DNA of 64,000 nucleotides from Pseudomonas sp. RSB 5.4 (GTDB lineage: Bacteria; Pseudomonadota; Gammaproteobacteria; Pseudomonadales; Pseudomonadaceae): assembly GCF_037126175.1 (NCBI RefSeq), contig NZ_CP146986.1, positions 1,206,501 to 1,270,500 of the forward strand. Direction: 5' to 3'. How positions within the stretch are numbered: the first letter of the stretch is position 1; each line of letters begins with the position of its first letter. The translations under genes and the position numbers were made by a program. Below are positions 15,898 through 24,539 of this stretch, piece by piece. Under the pieces are notes generated by a model, which saw nothing but the letters and a program-made list of their open reading frames with translations, was not told the origin of the DNA and did no database searches.

Positions 15898-17697
15898 ATG
15901 CAGCGCCTCATTCTTTCGTTGTTGATCTGCCTGGGCTTCGTGCTCCCGGCCACGGCTCAGGCCTGGTGGCAGGACGACTGGCATTACCGCAAACAGATCG
16001 CCGTCGACACCACGCCGCAGGGCGCCGGGATCAATCAGGCGCTGGGCCGCACCGCGTTGCTGGTGCGCCTGCACACCGGCAACTTCACCTTCGATGGGGT
16101 CAAGGAAGATGGCGCGGATTTGCGCTTCGTCGCCGCCGATGACAAGACCGTACTCAACCACCAGATCGAAAGCTTCGATGCACTGATGGGCATGGCGCTG
16201 ATCTGGGTCGATGTACCGAATGTCGAGGGCGGTCAGCGTCAGGACATCTGGATGTACTACGGCAACCAGAAGGCGCCGGCCACCGGCAACGGCCAGCTGA
16301 CCTTCGATCCGAATTACACCGCGCTGTACCACTTCGACGGTGCCACCGGCACCCCGGCCAAAGACACCACCGCTTACGGCAACACCGCGCAAAGCGCCAC
16401 TGGCGCGGCGATTGACGGTGTGATCGGGCGCGCCTTGCAGTTCAGCGGTCAGCCGCTGCTGCTGCCGGCCAGTCCATCGTTGCAGCACAGCGCTGGCAGC
16501 GCGTTCACCTTCAGTGCCTGGCTGCGTCTGGATCAGGCCAATGGCGAGCAACTGATTCTGGCCCGCCGTGAAGGCGCCAACAGTCTGCTGGTCGGGGTCA
16601 ATCAGGGTGTGCCGTTTGTGGAGATCGAGGGCCAGCGCGCCGTGGCCACTCAGCCGCTGAATCCCGGCCAATGGCAGCACGTCGCGCTGACCGCCGAAGG
16701 TTCGAAAGTCAGCCTGTACATCAATGGTCGTGAGAGTGCGACTCTCGCTCAGGCGATGCCGGCGTTCAATTCGGTGATGGCGATTGGCGGCGATCTGGCC
16801 GCAGGCCCGTACCAGCCATTCGTGGGCGCCATCGACGAACTGCGCCTGTCGAAAGTCGCGCGTCCGGCGCCGTTGCTGCTGGCTGATGCGACCTCCCAAG
16901 GCGCCGAGTCGAAACTGGTGGCCTACGGCGTCGACGAAGAACAGTCCGGTTTCGGCTTCGGCAGCCTCGGTTTCCTGCTCAACGCGGTGCCGGTCGATGC
17001 CTGGGTAATCATCGCCGTACTGGTGCTGATGATGTTCCAGTCGTGGATCATCATGCTGCGCAAGAACCGCACCCTCAGCCGCGTGAGCAAGGCCAACGAG
17101 GATTTCCGCGAGCAATTCGCCAAGGTCGGCACCCGCCTGGAAATGTTCGCTGACGACGCGCAACTCGCTCAGCGTCTGCAGCATTCGCCGCTGTGGCGCC
17201 TGTACTCGGTGGCGGTCAAGGAAATCCGCACCCGCCGCGAGCAGGGCGCCGATACCTCCTCGGTTTCCGCCGCCACCATCGAAGCCATCCGTTGCTCGAT
17301 GGACGGCGTGCGCACCCGCGAGAACCAGGCCCTCAGCTCGAAACTCTCGACCCTGTCCAACGCCATCGCCGGTGGCCCGTACATCGGCCTGCTCGGCACC
17401 GTGCTGGGGATCATGGTGGTGTTCCTCGGCACCGCCATGGCCGGCGACGTCAACATCAACGCCATCGCGCCGGGCATGGCCGCCGCATTGCTCGCCACCG
17501 CCATGGGCCTGTTCGTCGCGATCCCGGCGCTGTTTGGCTACAACCGCCTGATCACCCGCAACAAGGAAGTCAGCGCCGACATGCGCGTGTTCGTCGACGA
17601 GTTCATCACGCGTCTGGCGGAGATGCACGGCGAGAGCCAGTTCAGTGAGGCGTCGCATCAGCGCGGTCATCACGCCAACCACTCCGTACCGGCCTGA
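15898..17697 (+). CDS. exbB: ExbB-type proton channel subunit with periplasmic DUF2341 and LamG domains
   Basis: The 599-residue protein has a signal peptide (cleaved after AQA), a DUF2341 domain (about 22-115) starting WWQDDWHYRKQIAVD, a LamG/concanavalin-like domain (about 140-315) with FTFSAWLRL and GQWQHVAL, one membrane helix (about 362-385) and a MotA/TolQ/ExbB domain (about 470-580) with SNAIAGGPYIGLLGTVLGIM and GMAAALLATAMGLFVAIPA. ExbB proteins form the proton channel that drives TonB. Fusion to a glycan-binding-type head is unusual for ExbB. GGAG precedes the ATG by eight bases. It lies between the TpsB and ExbD genes of one operon. Confidence 0.88.
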   Translation: MQRLILSLLICLGFVLPATAQAWWQDDWHYRKQIAVDTTPQGAGINQALGRTALLVRLHTGNFTFDGVKEDGADLRFVAADDKTVLNHQIESFDALMGMALIWVDVPNVEGGQRQDIWMYYGNQKAPATGNGQLTFDPNYTALYHFDGATGTPAKDTTAYGNTAQSATGAAIDGVIGRALQFSGQPLLLPASPSLQHSAGSAFTFSAWLRLDQANGEQLILARREGANSLLVGVNQGVPFVEIEGQRAVATQPLNPGQWQHVALTAEGSKVSLYINGRESATLAQAMPAFNSVMAIGGDLAAGPYQPFVGAIDELRLSKVARPAPLLLADATSQGAESKLVAYGVDEEQSGFGFGSLGFLLNAVPVDAWVIIAVLVLMMFQSWIIMLRKNRTLSRVSKANEDFREQFAKVGTRLEMFADDAQLAQRLQHSPLWRLYSVAVKEIRTRREQGADTSSVSAATIEAIRCSMDGVRTRENQALSSKLSTLSNAIAGGPYIGLLGTVLGIMVVFLGTAMAGDVNINAIAPGMAAALLATAMGLFVAIPALFGYNRLITRNKEVSADMRVFVDEFITRLAEMHGESQFSEASHQRGHHANHSVPA

Positions 17698-17708
17698 GGA
17701 GCACTGCC

Positions 17709-18134
17709 ATGGCGTCCGTAAATGCCTCCCACGACGATGACGAAGATGCAGCGGTGGACAGCATCAACATCACCCCATTGGTCGACGTGCTGATGGTGGT
17801 GCTGGTGATGTTCATCCTCACCGCCACCGCGCAGGTCTCCGGGATCCAGATCAACCTGCCCAAGGCCAGCGCCTCGGTGTCGCTGTCGGAGGCCAAGACC
17901 AAGGCGATTTCGGTCAACGACGGCGGTCAGGTGTTCCTCGACGCCTACCCGGTGACCCTGGCCGAGCTGGAAGAACGCCTGCGCATCGAGAAGGCGCAGA
18001 GCCCGGACTTCCCGGTGATCGTGCGCGGCGACGCGACCGTGCAGTACCAGAAGGTCATCGAAGTGCTGGATCTGTTGCGCCGGCTCGAACTGTCTCAGGT
18101 CGGTCTGGTGACCGGCAAACCGACGCAGGGCTGA
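17709..18134 (+). CDS. exbD: ExbD-type biopolymer transport protein
   Basis: The 141-residue protein has an acidic cytoplasmic N-terminus, SINITPLVDVLMVVLVMFIL (about residues 19-38) with the membrane Asp needed for proton movement in ExbD/TolR, and a periplasmic domain ending in LELSQVGLVTGK. This is the usual ExbD length and order. It starts 11 bases after the ExbB stop and is followed directly by tonB, so the three form one motor. Confidence 0.95.
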   Translation: MASVNASHDDDEDAAVDSINITPLVDVLMVVLVMFILTATAQVSGIQINLPKASASVSLSEAKTKAISVNDGGQVFLDAYPVTLAELEERLRIEKAQSPDFPVIVRGDATVQYQKVIEVLDLLRRLELSQVGLVTGKPTQG

Positions 18135-18137
18135 GTG

Positions 18138-18842
18138 ATGACCGCACAACTCCCGATCGAGCCGCTGCCGGTGAAGCGTTCGCCATTGCGTTACCTGAAG
18201 TGGGGCGCCGGGCTGCTGCTCGGCGCGCTCGCCGCGTGGTTCCTGTGGCAGTGGGCCAATGACATGAGCGGCGTGCGCCGTGAAGCGCCGAAGGTGCCGA
18301 CGATCATTCCGTTGCCGCCACCGCCGCCGCCACCACCGGAAAAACCGCCGGAGCCGGAAACCCCGGTGGAAGAAAAGGTCGTCGAGCCTGAGCCAACGCC
18401 CGAGCCGCAGGAGGTCAAGCCCGAGGAAGAGGCGCCGCCATCACCGGCGGACGATCTGGCCAACCCGATGCAAATGGACGGCGATGCGCAGAGTGGCAAT
18501 GACGCTTTCAACATCGGCGCCGGCAAGGGTGGCGGCATGGCCGGTGCGGGTGGCGGACGCCTGGGCACCGGCACCTACAGCCAGTTCCTCGCGTTCACGT
18601 TTCAGCGCTTGCTACGCGAGAACCCCGACCTGCGCAACCTCGCATTTTCGCTGCAGGCCGATGTGTGGCTGAGCAGCGTCGGCGAAATCACCCGGGTCGA
18701 GCTGGTCAAGTCCAGCGGCAATCCCGAGATCGACACCCAGGTACTGGCGGCGCTGCGTAACGCGCCGCACCTGAGCGAACGGCCACCGGCCTCCATGACT
18801 TTGCCTGTGCGCCTGTCCCTGCAAGGGCGGCGTCCGGGTTAA
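18138..18842 (+). CDS. tonB: TonB family energy transducer
   Basis: The 234-residue protein has one N-terminal membrane helix (WGAGLLLGALAAWFLWQW), a Pro/Glu-rich periplasmic spacer with a run of prolines followed by EKPPEPETP, a Gly-rich hinge and a C-terminal TonB domain (about 145-230) with LAFSLQADVWLSSVGEITRV and PEIDTQVLAALRNAP. TonB passes energy from ExbBD to outer-membrane proteins. The ATG at 18138 lies three bases after the exbD stop; a GTG at 18135 is also in frame. Which outer-membrane protein it contacts is not shown: no TonB-dependent receptor is encoded nearby, only a TpsB barrel and a porin. Confidence 0.92.
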   Translation: MTAQLPIEPLPVKRSPLRYLKWGAGLLLGALAAWFLWQWANDMSGVRREAPKVPTIIPLPPPPPPPPEKPPEPETPVEEKVVEPEPTPEPQEVKPEEEAPPSPADDLANPMQMDGDAQSGNDAFNIGAGKGGGMAGAGGGRLGTGTYSQFLAFTFQRLLRENPDLRNLAFSLQADVWLSSVGEITRVELVKSSGNPEIDTQVLAALRNAPHLSERPPASMTLPVRLSLQGRRPG

Positions 18843-18895
18843 CCCACTTATTCATTGCCAAGCATTCAAGCTTTGCCAAAAGGAGTTGTGTGCAG

Positions 18896-20593
18896 ATGAT
18901 TTCCAACGTGAATCGATTGTCCCTGGCGGTCGGCATGGTCATCGCGACCCTGGTCGGTCAGGCCGCGGCAGCGCCTGCGCCCTCGGAGAACGCCACGATC
19001 AATCTGATCCGCTTGCTGGTCGAGCAGGGCATTTTGAAACAGGACAAGGCCGACGCGCTGATCGCCCAGGCGCAGAACGAAGCTGCCCAGGCCAGGCAGG
19101 CAGCGGCATCGACTGCGGTGGCGGCAGGTCCGGTCGCAGCGCCGGGCGATGTGCGCGTGCAGTACGTACCGGCCGCGGTGCGCGACCAGATCCGCGATCA
19201 GGTCAAGGCCGAGGTCATGGCCACCGCCAAGCAGGAAAACTGGGCGGCGCCCAACACCTTCCCGGACTGGGCTTCGCGTATCAGCTTCGATGGTGACATC
19301 CGCCTGCGCGACGAATCGCGCTACTACTCGGGCAGCAACAGCAACGAAATCGTCGACTTCGCCAAGCTCAACAACAACGGCCCGTACGACGTGAACCCCA
19401 ACAGCAGCACCAGCCTGCCGCCGCTGCTCAACACCCGTGAAGACCGCAGCAACCTGTTCCGCCTGCGTGCGCGGTTGGGCATGAAAGCGGTGATCTCGCC
19501 GGAGTGGACCGCCGGCATCCGCATCGGCACCGGCTCGGACAACAACCCGGTGTCGACCACCCAGACCCTCGGCGGCGGTTTTGCCAAGAAGGACATCTGG
19601 CTCGATCAGGGTTACCTGAACTGGAAACCCACCGATGAGCTGACCCTGACCGGCGGGCGCTTCGCCAACCCGTTCATGTCCACCGACATGCTGTATTCCA
19701 ACGACCTGAATTTCGACGGCGTGGCGGCGATATTCGACCACAAGCTCAACCGCGACTGGGGCGTGTTCGGCACCGTTGGTGCGTTCCCGGTGGATTACAC
19801 CAACGACACCACCACCAGCAACGGTTTCGACAAGGAAGAAAGCGACAACAAGTGGCTGTACGGCGCGCAGATCGGCGCCAAGTGGGCGATCAACAGCAAT
19901 AACCGCCTCAAGGGTGCGTTGGCCTATTACCGTTTCGACGACATTCAAGGCCAACGCTCCAGCCCTTGCGAACCGTGGGCCGGCGCCCCGGGCTGCGACA
20001 CCGATGGCACCCGTGCGGCGTTCATGCAGAAGGGCAACAGCGTATTCCTGCTGCGCGACATCACGCCGAACCCGGCCAACCCTACCACCACGCCGCAGCC
20101 GCAATTCGTCGGCCTGGCATCGGAGTTCAACCTGCTCGACCTGAACCTGGTGTGGGACGCCGACCTGCCGCAAGACTTCAAATTGCGCAGCCAGGGCAAC
20201 TACATTCACAACCTCGGATACGACGAAGGCGACATGCGCAAACGCTCCGAGGGGCAGATCGTCAACAACCTCAACAGCAGCGGCGACATCGAAAGCGGCG
20301 CCAATGCGTGGATGGTGCAGTTCACCCTCGGCAACGCGCTGGACCTGAAGAAGCAGGGCGACTGGAACCTGTTCGCCGGCTACAAGTACATCCAGCCAGA
20401 TGCCTTGCCTGACGGCTTCAACGATTCCTCGTTCCACCTCGGCGGCACCAACGCCAAGGGCTACTTCCTCGGCGGCAATTACGGTCTGGCGAAGAACGTC
20501 TACGCCACTGGCCGCTGGCTGAGCACCGAGGCGGTGTACGGCGCGCCGTTCGACATCGACGTCTTGCAGCTTGAGATCAACACGCGCTTCTAA
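18896..20593 (+). CDS. putative porin with N-terminal periplasmic helix
   Basis: The 565-residue protein has a signal peptide ending in AAAAP, a helical segment (NLIRLLVEQGILKQDKADAL, about 40-60), an Ala/Gln-rich stretch and then a beta-barrel from about residue 125 (FDGDIRLRDESRYY) to the final Phe. The order matches the putative-porin family PF16930. Two Cys residues in SSPCEPWAGAPGCD may form a loop disulfide. AGGAG is ten bases before ATG 18896 and four bases before GTG 18890, so either may start. Its place after tonB suggests it works with that motor or admits the substrate; both ideas are inference. Confidence 0.85.
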   Translation: MISNVNRLSLAVGMVIATLVGQAAAAPAPSENATINLIRLLVEQGILKQDKADALIAQAQNEAAQARQAAASTAVAAGPVAAPGDVRVQYVPAAVRDQIRDQVKAEVMATAKQENWAAPNTFPDWASRISFDGDIRLRDESRYYSGSNSNEIVDFAKLNNNGPYDVNPNSSTSLPPLLNTREDRSNLFRLRARLGMKAVISPEWTAGIRIGTGSDNNPVSTTQTLGGGFAKKDIWLDQGYLNWKPTDELTLTGGRFANPFMSTDMLYSNDLNFDGVAAIFDHKLNRDWGVFGTVGAFPVDYTNDTTTSNGFDKEESDNKWLYGAQIGAKWAINSNNRLKGALAYYRFDDIQGQRSSPCEPWAGAPGCDTDGTRAAFMQKGNSVFLLRDITPNPANPTTTPQPQFVGLASEFNLLDLNLVWDADLPQDFKLRSQGNYIHNLGYDEGDMRKRSEGQIVNNLNSSGDIESGANAWMVQFTLGNALDLKKQGDWNLFAGYKYIQPDALPDGFNDSSFHLGGTNAKGYFLGGNYGLAKNVYATGRWLSTEAVYGAPFDIDVLQLEINTRF

Positions 20594-20611
20594 GGCGCCG
20601 GGAGTACGGTC

Positions 20612-21241
20612 ATGCACGCACGAGTTTTTCTGTTGGGGCTGAGTTTTTTCATCGCACAAGGCGCGCACGCCGAAGGCATGGAGGAACGTCTGCGCACCCA
20701 GTTGCGCAGCACCACCCAGCAGTTGCAGGCCCTGCAGAGCCAGCAGGCCCAGGCCAGCGCCGCGCAATTGGCGGCGCAGAACGAGGCCAAGGCTGCGCAG
20801 GCGCAGATCAAGCAATTGACCGCCGAACTGGCCAAGGCCAAAGGCGTGGCCGAGCAGTTGGCCGGCCAGCAGCAGAACCTGCACAGCCAGGCGCAGGCGC
20901 AAATCGCCGCCAGCAGCGAACAGGTCGGCAAGTTCAAGAAAGCCTACGACGAGTTGTTGGTCATGGCCCGTGCCAAAGAGGCAGAACGGTCTAAGCTTCA
21001 GGCGCAATTGGCTGAACGTGACACACAAGTGCAGCAATGTTCAGTCAAGAATCAGCAGATGTATGGCGTCGCCAAGCAGATCCTCAGCGCCTACGAAAAC
21101 ATCGATGTGGCCGAGGTGATGAAGATCCGCCAGCCCTTTGCGGGCAGTGCCCGGGTCAAGTTCGATGAGCTGGCCCAGGGGTTCGGTGACGAGCTGTACA
21201 AGACTCAATTCGACGCGCCGCAAGCCGCGCTCGCACACTGA
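20612..21241 (+). CDS. exported coiled-coil protein
   Basis: The 209-residue protein has a signal peptide (FLLGLSFFIAQGAHA) and a long coiled-coil of about 120 residues rich in Ala and Gln (for example QLQALQSQQAQASAAQLAA). A more ordered C-terminus contains a Cys (VQQCSVKNQQMYGVAKQIL) and a segment ending in GDELYKTQFD. The C-terminal part resembles ends of small periplasmic coiled-coil proteins found in the pdt-type loci. No function is known. It lies 18 bases after the porin gene in the same operon, and may brace the periplasmic part of the complex. Confidence 0.75.
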   Translation: MHARVFLLGLSFFIAQGAHAEGMEERLRTQLRSTTQQLQALQSQQAQASAAQLAAQNEAKAAQAQIKQLTAELAKAKGVAEQLAGQQQNLHSQAQAQIAASSEQVGKFKKAYDELLVMARAKEAERSKLQAQLAERDTQVQQCSVKNQQMYGVAKQILSAYENIDVAEVMKIRQPFAGSARVKFDELAQGFGDELYKTQFDAPQAALAH

Positions 21242-21262
21242 TTTACCAACAAGGAAGAAGTC

Positions 21263-21733
21263 ATGACCCAATTGATCAGCCATGTGTCCCCACAATCCCT
21301 GACCGAAGTCCTGCAAGCGGCCGGTTATCGCGTCAACCAGACCGAACAGAACGGCATCGTGCAGTTGCTCAGCGCCAGTCAGGGCATCGGCTATGCCGTG
21401 CGTTTCGGCAACCCGGCGGTGGAGCAGGGCAGCTACGTCGATTTCACTTTCAGCTGTGCGCTGCGGGTGCAAGGTGAGTTGCCACAGGGCGTGGCCGAAC
21501 AGTGGAACGCCACCCGGCGTTTTGCGCGGTTGTCGTTGCAGGGCGAGTTTCTGGTGATGGAAATGGACGTGGTGCTGGCGGCCGGTGTGAGCCACGATCA
21601 CCTGCGCGGCAATCTGGAATTGTGGGATCGCCTGTTGCAGGAGTTCATCGTCTACCTGCGTGATTTCAGCCAGGCCGCACAAGCTTCGACGGCAAAAGTC
21701 GCCACCGCTGAGCAAGAGGAAGTCGCGCTGTGA
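21263..21733 (+). CDS. YbjN-domain-like protein
   Basis: The 156-residue protein has no signal peptide. The pattern LTEVLQAAGYRVNQTEQNGI, then a central strand pair GSYVDFTFSCALRV and WNATRRFARLSLQGEFLVME, is that of the YbjN/TY3-TP chaperone-like fold: a helix, a five-strand sheet and a C-terminal helix. YbjN-like proteins act as chaperone-type or regulatory proteins in the cytoplasm. AAGGAAG precedes the start. Its stop overlaps the next gene by four bases (GTGA), so translation is coupled with the PPIase. Confidence 0.72.
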   Translation: MTQLISHVSPQSLTEVLQAAGYRVNQTEQNGIVQLLSASQGIGYAVRFGNPAVEQGSYVDFTFSCALRVQGELPQGVAEQWNATRRFARLSLQGEFLVMEMDVVLAAGVSHDHLRGNLELWDRLLQEFIVYLRDFSQAAQASTAKVATAEQEEVAL

Positions 21734-22677
21734 AAAAGCCTGCCATGGTGATCGGCGCCGGGGCAGTGGCGCTGTTGGTGGTAGCCGTGGCGCTGGTGCT
21801 GCGACCGGGCACTGACCCGGTTGCCGCCCAGCAATCGTCGCCGTTGGCGGCGGTTGCAGCGGGGCCTGCGGTGGCGCGGTTGGGCAATCAGCAAGTGACG
21901 CCGCAGGAGTTGCAGGCGTTGCTGGCGACCGTCCCGCCGGCGACTCGTGAGCAATTGCGCGGCAACCGTGAAGCGCTGGAGCGCTGGATTCGTGCGCGGT
22001 TAGCGGAGAAAGCCGTGCTGGAGCAGGCCGACGCTCAGGGCTGGGCGCAGCGTCCGGACGTGGTGCGGCAAACCCGCGCGGCCACCGAGCAGATCGTCTT
22101 TCGCGATTACCTGCGCTCGGTCAGTACAGTCCCGGCGGACTATCCGAGTACGGCCGAGTTGCAGCAGGCGTATGACGCCGGCAAGGCCAACTGGCAGACT
22201 CCGGCGCTGTATCGGGTCAGCCAGATTTTCCTCGCGGTGCCAGATGCCCAGAGTCTGGAAAACGTGCGCAAACAGGCGTCTGAGCTGAGCAAGAAAGCCC
22301 AAGGCGCGCCGGGGGATTTTGCCGCGCTGGCGACCCAGTATTCGCAGGATCGCCTGACCGCCGAGCGGGGCGGTGATAGCGGGCTGCAACCGTTGCAGCA
22401 ACTGGTGCCGGAGGTGCGGGGTGCGGTGGCGAAGTTGAAGGTTGGTGCGGTGTCCGAGCCGGTGCAGAGCGCGGCGGGTTTCCATGTGATCAAACTCACC
22501 GAACAGCAACCGGCACGTACCGCGACCCTCGACGAACTGCGCGATCAACTGACCCAGGCCTTGCGTGCGCAACGTCAGGAGCAGATTGCCCAGGCGTATC
22601 TGGACGGGATGCTCAATACCGCGACGTTGAGTATTGATGGGGCTGAGCTGAACAAGGTCCTGGAAGAGAAGCACTGA
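21730..22677 (+). CDS. peptidyl-prolyl cis-trans isomerase, parvulin type, membrane-anchored
   Basis: The 315-residue protein starts with GTG at 21730 inside the end of the YbjN-like gene. A hydrophobic helix (VIGAGAVALLVVAVALVL) anchors it so that the rest lies in the periplasm. A SurA-like N-terminal part (about 50-145) is followed by a parvulin domain (about 155-260) with YRVSQIFLAVP, FAALATQYSQD, RGGDSGLQPLQQLVPE and SAAGFHVIKL. It probably helps folding of an outer-membrane or secreted protein, such as the TpsB barrel or its passenger. It is the last gene of the operon; a REP pair follows. Confidence 0.9.
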   Translation: MKKPAMVIGAGAVALLVVAVALVLRPGTDPVAAQQSSPLAAVAAGPAVARLGNQQVTPQELQALLATVPPATREQLRGNREALERWIRARLAEKAVLEQADAQGWAQRPDVVRQTRAATEQIVFRDYLRSVSTVPADYPSTAELQQAYDAGKANWQTPALYRVSQIFLAVPDAQSLENVRKQASELSKKAQGAPGDFAALATQYSQDRLTAERGGDSGLQPLQQLVPEVRGAVAKLKVGAVSEPVQSAAGFHVIKLTEQQPARTATLDELRDQLTQALRAQRQEQIAQAYLDGMLNTATLSIDGAELNKVLEEKH

Positions 22678-22700
22678 TCGTGATTCTCCGCAGATCCGGG

Positions 22701-22787
22701 TGGGAGCGGGCTTGCTCGCGAAAGCGGTGGGTCATTCAACAAACAAGTTGGCTGGCATGGCCCCTTCGCGAGCAAGCCCGCTCCCAC
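22701..22787. repeat. REP pair, family 1
   Basis: Inverted copies of GGGAGCGGGCTTGCTCGCGA flank a short middle segment. It lies between the PPIase gene and the LysR gene and may act as a terminator. Confidence 0.95.
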
Positions 22788-22837
22788 ATTAGAACCGTGG
22801 CGTTTTCCAAAATACAAAGATCGACAGGGAGTCATCG

Positions 22838-23818
22838 ATGTCATTCACCGAACCCGCAGGACGACAGGGTAGCCCCGACTATCGCTGGGCACAGGGCGAG
22901 CGCGAGCCATGGCTGGCGCAAGCCGCGACCATCGATGCCGACGTCGCGCAATACTTTCTGGTCAGTGCCCGCTGTGGCTGCTTCATGCAGGCGGCGCGCA
23001 GTCTCAACGTGCGTTCGACTCTGCTGCGCAAACAACTGGCGCAGCTCGAGCAGGAACTGCAGCACTCGCTGTTCAGCTTTCAGGGCAGCGCCCTGAGCCT
23101 GACCCGTGAAGGCCAGCAGCTGCAGGCGCAACTGGTCGCGCTGGCCCACGAGCGCAAACTGCCGGTGGTCGAGCAACCGTTGATCCGCCTGGCGGTTGCC
23201 GAATCGATCCTGCATGACATTCTCGGTCGCGACCTGATCGCGTTGCTGCGCCGCAATGCCAGCGTGCGCCTCGAGATCATTGCGCTGGACAGCGAGTTGG
23301 CCTTGCGCGCAGTCAGCGCCGACGTGGTGCTGTGGCTGGCTCACGGCGAAACCCCCAGCCCCGGCCCGACCTTCGCCACCAGTCAGCCGCAGGCCCTGGC
23401 GCGTCTGGATTACCTGCCGCACATCGCCAAACGCTATTCCCGCGTCACCGCACGCCCGGAGAGTGCCGAAGATCTCAGCGATTTCATGCTGGTGCAATGG
23501 CAACACGACCGGCAGATCGACAGTTTCCGGCCGTGGAATGAGTTGGTCGAACAGCGTCTGGCGGGCGTGGTGCAGATGCAGTCTTATGAACTGATGCTGG
23601 AAATGATCCGTTGCAGCGCTTGCATTGGTTTATTGCCGGCGTACATGAGTCGTTTCGACCGGGGGCTGGTGGCGTTGCCGGGGCTGTTTGATGAGCCGAT
23701 GCAGCTACAGGCGTGGCTGGCGGTGAATGCTGAATCCCTGAACGTCGCCGAGGTGCAAACCCTGGTCGAGCTGATCCAGCACACCTTCGATGAGCGCCAG
23801 GAGTGGTTCCAGACCTGA
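22838..23818 (+). CDS. LysR family transcriptional regulator
   Basis: The 326-residue protein carries a LysR-type helix-turn-helix (about 33-90): YFLVSARCGCFMQAARSLNV and LTREGQQLQAQL. An N-terminal extension of about 30 residues precedes it, which is unusual for LysR proteins. The effector domain (about 110-320) is present but the match is less regular than average, with IRLAVAESILHDIL at the start. AGGGAG lies eight bases before the ATG at 22838. It follows the TonB/TpsB operon on the same strand and is a plausible regulator of it, though a REP pair separates them. Confidence 0.85.
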   Translation: MSFTEPAGRQGSPDYRWAQGEREPWLAQAATIDADVAQYFLVSARCGCFMQAARSLNVRSTLLRKQLAQLEQELQHSLFSFQGSALSLTREGQQLQAQLVALAHERKLPVVEQPLIRLAVAESILHDILGRDLIALLRRNASVRLEIIALDSELALRAVSADVVLWLAHGETPSPGPTFATSQPQALARLDYLPHIAKRYSRVTARPESAEDLSDFMLVQWQHDRQIDSFRPWNELVEQRLAGVVQMQSYELMLEMIRCSACIGLLPAYMSRFDRGLVALPGLFDEPMQLQAWLAVNAESLNVAEVQTLVELIQHTFDERQEWFQT

Positions 23819-23846
23819 GCCAATCCATCCAACACCCCCAATCCCC

Positions 23847-23937
23847 TGTGGGAGCGGGCTTGCTCGCGAAGGCGTCAGCACATTCAATATCCGCGACACC
23901 TGGCACACCGCTTTCGCGAGCAAGCCCGCTCCCACAG
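23847..23937. repeat. REP pair, family 1
   Basis: Inverted pair of the TGTGGGAGCGGGCTTGCTCG element located between the LysR and GNAT genes. Confidence 0.95.
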
Positions 23938-24010
23938 TTTGAAACCTCGCCAAATTGATAACCGGCAGTTTAGAGTGATCAGCCACACATCGATCCAGGA
24001 AGGATCTGCC

Positions 24011-24520
24011 ATGCCCGACCACAACCCCGCTATCACCCTCGAACGCTTCAACGAATCCCACATCGAGGCCGTTACCGCGCTGTACAACGATCCGGCCGTG
24101 ACCCGGCAGGTGTTGCAGATGCCGTTTCAGTCCACCGATATCTGGCGTCAACGGCTGCTGGCGGAGAACGAGCGGATGGTCAAACTGGTGGCGCTGCACC
24201 AGGGCGCGGTGGTCGGTCATCTCGGGCTGGAAAACTATTCGCGGATTCGCCGCGCGCACGCCGGCAGTGTCGGCATGGCCGTCGCTGTGGCGTGGCAGGG
24301 CAAGGGTGTCGGGTCGAAACTGCTGGCGGCGGCGCTGGACATCGCCGACAACTGGATGAACCTGCACCGGGTCGAACTCTCGGTGTACGCCGACAACGAG
24401 GCGGCCATCGCCCTGTATCGCAAGTTCGGTTTCGAGAACGAAGGCCTGTTCCGTGACTACGCCGTGCGAGACGGGCAATGGGTCGACACCCTGAGCATGG
24501 CCCGTCTGCGTCGTCGATAA
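24011..24520 (+). CDS. GNAT N-acetyltransferase, YhhY/AaaT-like
   Basis: The 169-residue protein has the GNAT acetyl-CoA motif VAVAWQGKGVGSKLLAAAL (Q/RxxGxG/A form) at about residues 95-113 and motif B (ADNEAAIALYRKFGFENEG). The segment VTRQVLQMPFQSTDIWRQRL and the end RDGQWVDTLSMAR closely follow the layout of E. coli YhhY (AaaT), which acetylates certain amino acids. ATG at 24011 has AGGA eight bases upstream; an upstream frame exists but lies next to the REP element. Acceptor specificity is inferred from family likeness. Confidence 0.85.
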   Translation: MPDHNPAITLERFNESHIEAVTALYNDPAVTRQVLQMPFQSTDIWRQRLLAENERMVKLVALHQGAVVGHLGLENYSRIRRAHAGSVGMAVAVAWQGKGVGSKLLAAALDIADNWMNLHRVELSVYADNEAAIALYRKFGFENEGLFRDYAVRDGQWVDTLSMARLRRR

Positions 24521-24539
24521 GCCAAAAAGTTCTGTGGAG

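Noticed and set aside
15817..17682. Long minus-strand open frame opposite the ExbB gene
   Set aside because: The plus strand has clear DUF2341, LamG and ExbB domains; the antisense frame is a by-product of codon bias.
15898..18842. ExbB/ExbD/TonB genes as a MotAB-like phage-defence system (Zorya type)
   Set aside because: There is no ZorC, ZorD or ZorE helicase or nuclease gene, and TonB plus TpsB point to envelope function.
18866..21037. Long open frame of 723 codons on the minus strand opposite the porin and coiled-coil genes
   Set aside because: It is antisense to well-supported genes, lacks family motifs and shows the composition of a reversed GC-rich frame.
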